Positions 56,115-64,000 of a stretch of 64,000 nt of DNA are shown one piece after another. Every line of letters starts with the position of its first letter. Positions within the stretch are counted from its first letter, which is position 1. The notes below the pieces were generated by a model. That model was given only the letters and a program-made list of their open reading frames with translations. It was not told the origin of the DNA and did no database searches. Source of the DNA: Hemerocallis citrina (lineage: Eukaryota; Streptophyta; Magnoliopsida; Asparagales; Asphodelaceae); contig CM030366.1 of the NCBI GenBank assembly GCA_017893485.1, positions 199,945,173 through 200,009,172 of the forward strand. The letters are read 5' to 3'. The position numbers and the translations under genes were made by a program.

Positions 56115-56483
56115 ACGGCAGGAGATGAACAAGCGAAGAAAATCAAGGACCTGACATGACACAGTTCACACAGGAAAGGGAAGGAACATCTGAGGAGGAG
56201 TGATTGGCGGGCGAAGATGTGTGAGGAGCACGAAGTGTTACTTTTGGCCTTCTTCAGTGCCTAGAGGGACTGAGGAATATTGTATTTTGTTGTATTTTCT
56301 TTATGTTCAAGTCTGGTTTTTATCATGTATGGGAGGGGGGCTATTTTTTGGATGGGGAATAAGTATCATGGCCCGCCTGTGGGAGACATGAACATCATTG
56401 CCCGGGGCTTGTTTATCTGTTTTGTTAAAAACTTTTTAATGAAACACGGGGAGGCTTCGACCAACCTTTTATGATAATAAAAA

Positions 56484-56766
56484 AAAAGATTAATGAAGTA
56501 ACATGAAGAATTCATACCCCTCCTTTGTCAATCCTGAATGGCTACGAGCTAAGATAACATTAACAAAAATTTATCTCATACGGTTTAGGGTTTTCGTGCT
56601 TTCCTAGATAGTTGAACCTGTATGAAAATGTTCTGTTTGAAGCTTGACCTGATTGAATCCAGCAATTTCAGAACAAGCATAAATTGAGGACTATCTCTAA
56701 AGGAAATCAGGGGACAGATCATTTCCACTATTGCCGTGGAGTTCAATGAGGTGTTTTAAGGCTTCA
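56484..56766. repeat. Repeat H, copy 2, right part
   Basis: Starts with the LINE1 TSD and continues ACATGAAGAATTCAT as in 12089-12350. Identity stops after GTGTTTTAAGGCTT. Confidence 0.87.
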
Positions 56767-58395
56767 AATGCAAAGGAATTCTTTGGGAAACATGAATTCG
56801 TTGTGTTCCAAGATATTATTTCTGACTGCCATTTTTTTTGAATCGAAAATCGAGTTTGCAGTAGCAACATGCTAATTCATGTCATGCGTATCCATGAGAG
56901 GGAGTTCTCTAAAAATGGTACTTGATTAATATCGCATGCAGTTAATTTCCAAGATAAAGGATCCCGAATTAGTGAAACCATGAAGAAATAGAGCCCTTAC
57001 ATCCTATTTTAAAACCCACCTCCACTAAAGAACAGGACTGAATCACATAATCAAACCTTCATTAATTAATTTAGCCCATTCTCCATATGGGAATTTATAA
57101 CTACGCTCCCAAACCCCATAGGTTGTAAGTGTTATAGGTTGTTTCATTAATCTTTCATTAATTGAGCGATGACTATTTATTATAATATAAAAAATAATAA
57201 TAACAAAAACTATGCTCCCAACCCCCATTTCATTACCTAGAAAGGAACCCAACAAAAATTTCTCAGCTCACTACTTATCAATGAACACGCTGGAGTTACG
57301 CTCAAGATTGTCACCAAAATTTGGTGCGACTCCATCTTCTGACATCTTGGCAAACATTGCTACGGCCTTGTCAAAAATTCACACGGGACTCACCCGAAAT
57401 TTATAACACTCCAAGATGCATTGTCTCTCCTACCCAACTCTCCTAACAACTTCTCACAACTCTATAACAAACCCACATATTCGAGTACGTTTCAATCAAA
57501 GAATACGATAGAAATACAACATTCCCAAAAAAGCTTTTTTTTTAGTAGATACCTGTGCAATGCCTGCCTATTGATTTATCATCTGTTAGCAAAGCATGAT
57601 TACAGATTGAGAGCTGCGGTTTTTTAGCAGTTAGGAATTTGAGCGTACAGAGAAAAATGGTTTATAATGCCTATGCGTATACAAATTTTAATTTCTATTC
57701 GTAAACTTTTTCCCCCTTATTATATGAGAAGGGCATATCTGTTGTTCTAAAATATATATGGATGCTAGCATAAATGTTCTGTGGGGCGATGGACAAACTG
57801 TTGTTCTTTTGTGGTATGATTAATTAAGATTGAGGGGTTTAGAAAGAGCGTGAATGGTTATCGGTAAAGGGGACAACACATATAATATAATTCACCCTTG
57901 TGTAAATTAGTCCCATGTCGTTTCTTGAGAAAGATAAAGAGGTTGGGATGTGTTTAAAATAAACAGGTGGGTTAGCAATGTTCCTTACTTACCTGGATGG
58001 GGTCTTTGGGTGATCAAGAATTCTCAGGCCTAGGCCAGTGGTCCACATTGCACATAGTGGGTGTGCTGGCTTACCATCTCCCCAAGTGGGAGAGTGGATG
58101 TCATAATTTGTTGTTGTGGGGAAACGCGCATGCGCGACCCCTTTCAATTCTTAATGCAAGAATTTGCTTGTGAAGTATATACCTTGTAAGTATATTTCAA
58201 TTTGGGGTTATTGGAGAGTGAGAGTAAGCATATATTTCAATTTGGGGTCACTCGAGAGTGAGAGCAAGTATTGGGATATTTCTTTTGCTACCATGATGTG
58301 GGGCTTGTGGCTATATCGTAACCAATTTGTGTTTTCATAATATTAATAATAGATTTCCTATTATGATGCATAATTTTTTTCTTCAATTCAAGCTT
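56767..58395. other. AT-rich stretch without recognised genes
   Basis: No conserved reading. A segment near 57130-57190 (TTTCATTAATCTTTCATTAA) echoes the LINE-like tail in K. 58141-58200 is a diverged copy of the K sequence at about 58660-58710. Confidence 0.55.
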
Positions 58396-60262
58396 GGGGG
58401 GTTAGGCAGGAGTAAAGAAGACACTGCGTATGGAGAAATAAGATCAGGAAAGGAGGGAGCGAGTTTTGAATTGATGATAATGATTTATCTGTATCTTCAT
58501 TTGGGTAGTTGATGTAGTAGTATGTATTTGTCATCTTGAATTATGTTTGGATTTCGAGTAATAATATTGTAATATGTTCTACTTTGGTTCGTTAATCTAT
58601 CATTAATGAAGCGATGACACGAGATCCTCTCTTTTAAATATATAAAAAAAAGTATATTTCAATTCTTAATTCAAGAATTTACTTGCTAAGTATTTTACTT
58701 GGTAAGTTTATTTTTCAAGTACACTCTAAATTTTAAATATGTGGTTGTGATTTAATTGTACTGTTAAATATTGATAAAAAAATCTAAATATGTTGTTGAG
58801 TTTTGATTGTAATGTTAAATTTTGATATGACTTCGAAAAATGTGTGATTGGGATAGGATTGATTGTGCACAATTTGGATGTTTTACATATACATTAATAG
58901 ATTAACTCAACGCCGTGTACATGCTATTCAATTTCTCTACCTTTTAGCATATTTGCACAAGTCTCTACAACAAATACATTTGATATTCAACCCCACCCTT
59001 CTTTTAGAAAAGAAATATAAACAAATTTGAATAGGTGAAGATGCTCTGCATGAAAGTATCTCAAACTATGTATATTTACATCTACTTCTAACAATTGCTT
59101 TAAATTGTTCAAGTATGTATCTCTACACACAAAAAAAATTGATTGCATAAGTAGATTACTAGTATAGTAGTATGTAATACTTTTCTTTTTTTGAAAAGTT
59201 AGTATATAATACCTCGGGTTTATACTGATGGGTTTCTTAGACATGCTTTTAAGGAATTCAAACTCTTGGCTTAAGAAGGCCTTTCTATTTATATATTTTG
59301 ACAGTTACTGGACCTTCACGTAGGCAGGCTCCGTCTTTTACATGAAGAAAGAGAAATTCTTCTGCTTCTTTATTCTTTGGTTTTTCCTTGTAATAGAAAA
59401 TTGTACGGAGACCTACCTGCAATATTTGTGGTCGATATCTGAAATGCCAAGTAGCCGATCCCAACTAGGTGAGAAAAATGTTTTGTTGTTGTTGTCTCTG
59501 AAATGCCAAATAGGCGAGTCAGCGGATACTGACTTACAAATAAGACAGCAACTGTAAATATAGCATTGACAATATATTGATTTCTGGGGTAGCGACTATA
59601 TGCTGGAGAATTTGGTTAGAAAGGAACAACAAAATCTTTAGGCCAACACACAGACACATCATGCATCAACAGCTTCTATTCATTATTATAGCTAACATCA
59701 TATTCTGGTCCAAAACAGCAGGTGTGGAGCCAGCGAAGAAGATAAAGGAAATATATGCAGATGTGACAACCTCAGCATTTGATGCCCAACCGGAGGAAAG
59801 GAGGGGAGCCGTCAGGAGGAGTGAACGCCAGGGGGAGGAGGCGACACCTAACTTCAGATTTAGGGGTTGGCTTTTTTGGGGAAGGATTCGATGTTCTGCT
59901 ACACGGAATCCAGCTACTATATATGTAATTTACTTTCTGTATTTTGGGATGGGAACTATCTTGTAAGGAATGGGTTCTTTTTGGTGGGGAATGAGTATCA
60001 TGACCCATGTGGTGGGATACATGAGCATCATTACACCTTTTTGGCGGCTTGTTTTATTAAAATCTTTTTAATGAAGCACAGGGGGTTGTTTTGGGACCCA
60101 CCGATTACAATAAAAAAAAGACAATATTTTGATTTCATGTGTAGAGAATTTCTTACAAGATCAGTATAGTTAACGATGAATCCGGGTTCTGTTCTACATG
60201 AATTTTCAAAATTTCCAATCATACACTAATTTATTAGCATTCTGAACTCAGCCCATCCTAGC
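58396..60262. repeat. Segment K2 (reference copy of K)
   Basis: Matches the three K1 pieces in order. It shows uninterrupted target sites for LINE2 (about 59054-59070) and copia-1 (about 60160-60175), and carries its own LINE at 59585-60119. Non-coding. Confidence 0.85.
59585..60119 (+). mobile_element. 5'-truncated LINE of the LINE1 family
   Basis: Flanked by GACAATATATTGATTTC (59568-59584) and GACAATATTTTGATTTC (60120-60136); K1 has the empty site at about 27405. It covers the end of ORF2 (ICWRIWLERNNKIFRPTHRH) and a 3' UTR ending in A9-like sequence. No active domain remains. Confidence 0.9.
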
Positions 60263-60412
60263 TCTTAATCAGCAGCCACTGACTTGCTTATGCAGCAAGT
60301 TAGTGTTGCTACAAACATTTTGTAAACATTTTGTGGGTAGGTCAATCCATACAGATTCTTTTAAAGCACTTTATTAAAAGTTCTCTCATTTTTGGTTAAT
60401 TGGTTGATCCTA
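60263..60412. other. Short unassigned spacer
   Basis: AT-rich sequence between K2 and copia-2. A tandem ACATTTTGTA motif is present; no gene. Confidence 0.5.
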
Positions 60413-60735
60413 TGATAACAGTTTAGAATTGATAAAATAACGGTATATGTTTTCATTATCAACGAAAAGAATAAATAGATTACAAAAGAATTTGGAAACT
60501 AAGTTAAATGGGAAAGTAATTCTAATCTTAGAAAATACAAAGGAATGAGGAAACTAAGCTAACTGGAAAAGTAAACTAAGCTAAATGGAAAAGTAATTCT
60601 AATCTTAGGAAATACAAAGGAATGAGGAAACTAAGCTAAATAAGAAAAAATTCAAATCAATGTGCTGAGATATACAAAATGAATATCAGCATGCAATATT
60701 CTAAATAAGGAGACTAACCTTTAATATCTCCAATA
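60413..60735 (-). mobile_element. 3' LTR of copia-2
   Basis: Minus strand TATTGGAGATATT to AACTGTTATCA, about 323 nt. It contains a ~70 bp tandem duplication (60505-60640) marked by AAGTAATTCTAATCTTAG and ACAAAGGAATGAGGAAACTA. The purine tract CAACTTGCGGGGCA precedes it. Confidence 0.8.
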
Positions 60736-60736
60736 T

Positions 60737-61570
60737 GCCCCGCAAGTTGGACCTCCGGGAAGAGAGTCCAATCTTGAGTAGTAGCTGATGAAAGCGTGTG
60801 CGAGGTAGTGGTTTGGTGAGTGCATCTGCTAACTGATCCGTGGACGAGACATGTGTCACTCGAAGAGTGTCGTGCTGAACTTGTTCACAAATGAAATGGT
60901 AATCAAGAGCAACATGCTTCAAACGAGAATGAAACACTAGATTGGAACATAAGTTGGTGGTGCCCACGCTGTCACAGTATATAACCGGTTTCTGAGATGA
61001 AAAGAAACCAAGCTCACTAAGGAGAGAGGTGATCCAGCGCAGTTCTGCAGCGGTAGAAGCAACTGAATGATACTCAGCTTGAGTCGAAGACCGAGCAACG
61101 GTACGTTGTTTCTCAGAGTTCCAAGAAATGGGATTCCGCCCGAGATAAACGATGTATGCGCTAGTGGAAGTGAAATCATCTTTGTTGCCAGCCCAGTCAG
61201 CATCGGAAAAAGCATGAAGATCATGAGATGAGCGGCAATGGAGAAGAATACCCTGATTATGGTTTCACAAAGATATCTGAGGAGATGTTTGGCAGCATTT
61301 CAGTGATCAGTAGTGGGACGATGCATGAATTGAGAGAGTTTGTTGACCACATATGCAATGTCCGGTCGGGTCAATAAGAGATATTGTACACTGCCAACAA
61401 TTGTGCGAAACTCAGTGGGATCTGATAAGGAAGTTCCCGAGTGGAGAGTGAGAGTAGGTGTCGTGGCTAAAGGAGTGGCAATCGGGCGAGCATCAGTCAT
61501 CTTGGAACGCGCAAGAAGATCAGCGATATACTTTCGTTGTGACAAGACAATACCATTAGCATGAGGAACC
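60737..61570 (-). pseudogene. Copia-2 RT C-terminus and RNase H remnant
   Basis: Minus strand: VVPHANGIVLSQRKYIADLL, IVGSVQYLLLTRPDIAYVVN and LSQFMHRPTTDHW, then a frame change into FSDADWAGNKDDFTSTSAY and ARSSTQAEYHSVASTAAELR. A further frame change gives HSRLKHVALDYHFICEQV, DQLADALTKPLPRTRFHQL and the C-terminus. These are known copia RT/RNase H motifs. Upstream RT, including the catalytic YVDD region, is missing because the kinase segment replaces it. Confidence 0.9.
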
Positions 61571-62355
<785 letters not shown>

Positions 62356-62359
62356 CTGT

Positions 62360-63452
62360 GTGACAATTTTGGTTTTGAAACAGTTTTCAACTAAGGCTTT
62401 GAACCGTGGAAAAACTTTGGAGACGTCCGATTTACGGGTGAGGGGGTATAACCAGATGTAATGAGTATAGTGGTCAACAAAAATGATATAGTATTTGAAA
62501 CAATCAATGGAATGAATTGGAGACGTCCACACATCAGAGAAACTAACTTGAAGCGGAGTAGTAGATATAATGCTGGATTGAGAAAAAGGAAACTTGTGAC
62601 TTTTATTGCAATAACAGTCGTTGCAATGAATAGTTTTTGAAATAGATGAAGAAAATGCCAAAGAAAAGGTGGTCGCAATGTGTCGAAGAATGGACTCGGA
62701 CGGATGACCTAGACGGTGGTGCCAATCAGTGGGAGAGGCTTTGACACTGGAGTAGGCGAATTTGGTGTTGGGGGGAAGGGATGATGTCGGCCATTCATAC
62801 ACACCATCTCTAGTTCGTCCCTCTAGCAGTGTTGCCCCGGTCATTAAATCCTTCACATAAAAAGAAGTTGGTAAGAATTCAATGGATGTTTTATTTGTTT
62901 GGGAAAATTGGGATATAGAAATCAAATTTCATTTCATATTTGGAACACACAAAACATCGTGTTTAAATGAATGAGAGGGAGTGTAAGAAAGAAAAAACCG
63001 ATGTGAGAGATAGGTAACCCAGTACCACCACCAATAACAATGTCATCAGGGCCGTCATATGGAGTATGAAGCGAGAGATTTTTCAAATCTACAGTGACGT
63101 GGTGAGAGGCCCCGGAATCAAGATGCCATGCGGTGCTGTCAGTGGAATTAGCAGTGGCCATGTGTGCCCGTGGTTGCCACTGGGGAGAGCGGCCGAATGT
63201 AGAGGCCAAAGACCGGGAGGCACTGTTGGTCGGAATCAGCTGAAAGAGAGGGCAGTTGGCTACGGTATGACCCTGAGCATGACATCCTTGGTACTTACCA
63301 AGATACGGACGGGGCGGGCGGCGTTGCGAGGGCCCATGGCTGACCGTAGTAGATGGGAAAGGGCCGGGTGGTGGTTGGTTTGGTGTCCATGAGGGACGGG
63401 AGACGGAGGTCCGAGATCTGCCGTTGTGATGGGCAGACAGAACATTAGCCAT
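62360..63452 (-). pseudogene. Copia-2 zinc knuckle, protease and integrase N-terminal remnant
   Basis: In minus-strand order: YQGCHAQGHTVANC, a CCHC knuckle whose first Cys is Tyr; WHLDSGASHHVT, the protease site with intact DSG; then a frame change. DWHHRLGHPSESILRHI and CNDCYCNKSHKFPF form the HHCC zinc site, followed by VSFSDVWTSPI, where the first catalytic Asp of the integrase is kept. FVDHYTHYIWLYPL follows, ending at ENCFKTKIVT. The rest of the integrase is lost at the kinase junction. Confidence 0.88.
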
Positions 63453-63482
63453 GATCAGAGTGGAAGATAGGAGTGGTTGACT

Positions 63483-64000
63483 TTACTTGAGAGATAGTTC
63501 CCGATTGATGAGTTTCTCATAAAGTTCATCAAACGAGATAGGTGTGTCGCGGCCTTCAATAACGTCAACAATAGCCTTATAGTCATCATCGAGGCCATCA
63601 AGAATCTTCTCTATCAGATCCTCATGGTCCATTGGTTTGCCAAGTGCAGCAAGTTCATCAGAGCGGCACTTGATGAACTGCATATATTCGGAGATCGTCT
63701 GAGAACCTTTCACTGAGCATTTGATTTGATCCTTGAGTTGTTTGATGTGTCCACGGGTCGGGCGAGTATATGTGTTGTCAACTGTAAGCTAGGCATCGCG
63801 AAAGGTGGTGGCACTTTGGATAAGTGGAATCAAGGAAGATGAGAGCGAGCCGACAAGTGCGCCAAATAGTAGTTTGTCTTGTCGAACCCATGGTAGGTAA
63901 TCTGGATTAGGTGTGTTTGTATTGGAGATAGGGCACGGATGAGAACCATCGATGAATTTTTAGATGTCATAACCGACAAGAATGGCTTCCATTTGGAGTT
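63483..64000 (-). pseudogene. gag: Copia-2 gag (UBN2-type) fragment, enters from the right edge
   Basis: Minus strand: about 63990-63790 reads LFGALVGSLSSSLIPLIQSA with stops, then SQTISEYMQFIKCRSDELAA, EKILDGLDDDYKAIVDVIEG and ISFDELYEKLINRELSL, the helical gag core of copia elements. The N-terminus lies beyond the window. Stops near 63790 and 63960 indicate decay. Confidence 0.85.

Larger units (their letters stand above)
55261..56483 (+). mobile_element. LINE1, distal 3' part
   Basis: Begins with 131 bp that repeat 17692-17828 at roughly 90 percent identity and continues to the LINE 3' end (TTTTAATGAAACACGGGG, A-run). The TSD AAAGATTAATGAAGTA (56485-56500) shared with 15071-15086 closes the original insertion. 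Confidence 0.88.

Noticed and set aside
55932..56162. Poly-Gly and poly-Pro readings
   Set aside because: They come from the G47 homopolymer within a LINE remnant.

Overview
This is a plant nuclear window, almost certainly from a flowering plant. It contains L1-type LINEs with zf-RVT-like tails, a Tat-lineage gypsy element with an antisense ORF, an Athila-like gag, Ty1/copia polyproteins, a CACTA transposon and three exons of a cysteine-rich receptor-like kinase (CRK) with plant-style introns. The species cannot be named from the sequence. I found no intact cellular gene. Nearly everything is a transposable element or its remains, and most elements can be delimited by terminal motifs, target-site duplications (TSDs) and internal empty-site comparisons.

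Layout. 1-623: minus-strand LTR end of a TGTAATACCCC-type retroelement. 624-11632: 3' part of a plus-strand Tat-like gypsy element with a decayed antisense ORF, a ~114 bp tandem-repeat array and a 3' LTR. It is interrupted at 3964-9702 by a non-autonomous CACTA element with a GGT TSD. 11633-14612: repeat H and AT-rich DNA without genes.

14613-56766 is one deep nest. A second copy of H contains LINE1 (15087-56483), which is split by segment K1 (17829-55260). K1 holds a near full-length but broken L1 element, LINE2 (18503-26879), and copia-1 (27451-55165). Copia-1 is split by a non-coding retrotransposon with ~2.7 kb LTRs, here called the LARD (30772-53873). The right LTR of the LARD is split by an array of short LTR elements (35775-49460) and by a 3.2 kb solo LTR (49764-52973). 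The short-LTR array is split by a tandem LTR-gag-LTR-gag-LTR element (38129-49336), which carries the only two intact long ORFs in the window (597 codons each). A Harbinger-like MITE sits in LINE1 at 16312-17220.

56767-64000: AT-rich DNA, then K2, a second copy of K that lacks the LINE2 and copia-1 insertions and carries its own short LINE. After that comes a minus-strand copia (copia-2) whose integrase/RT middle has been replaced by three CRK exons with their introns; it runs off the right edge.

Most notable observations: (1) 54 nt of initiator tRNA-Met inside the LARD, an element whose primer-binding site matches the same tRNA; (2) pairs of the palindrome CAGTCGACTG at 20-21 bp spacing in two otherwise different retroelements; (3) two different LTR families in LTR-sharing tandem arrays, one nested in the other; (4) covarying AGGA-loop stem-loops next to polypurine tracts; (5) seven near-perfect palindromes in one MITE; (6) the CRK exons inside a copia element.
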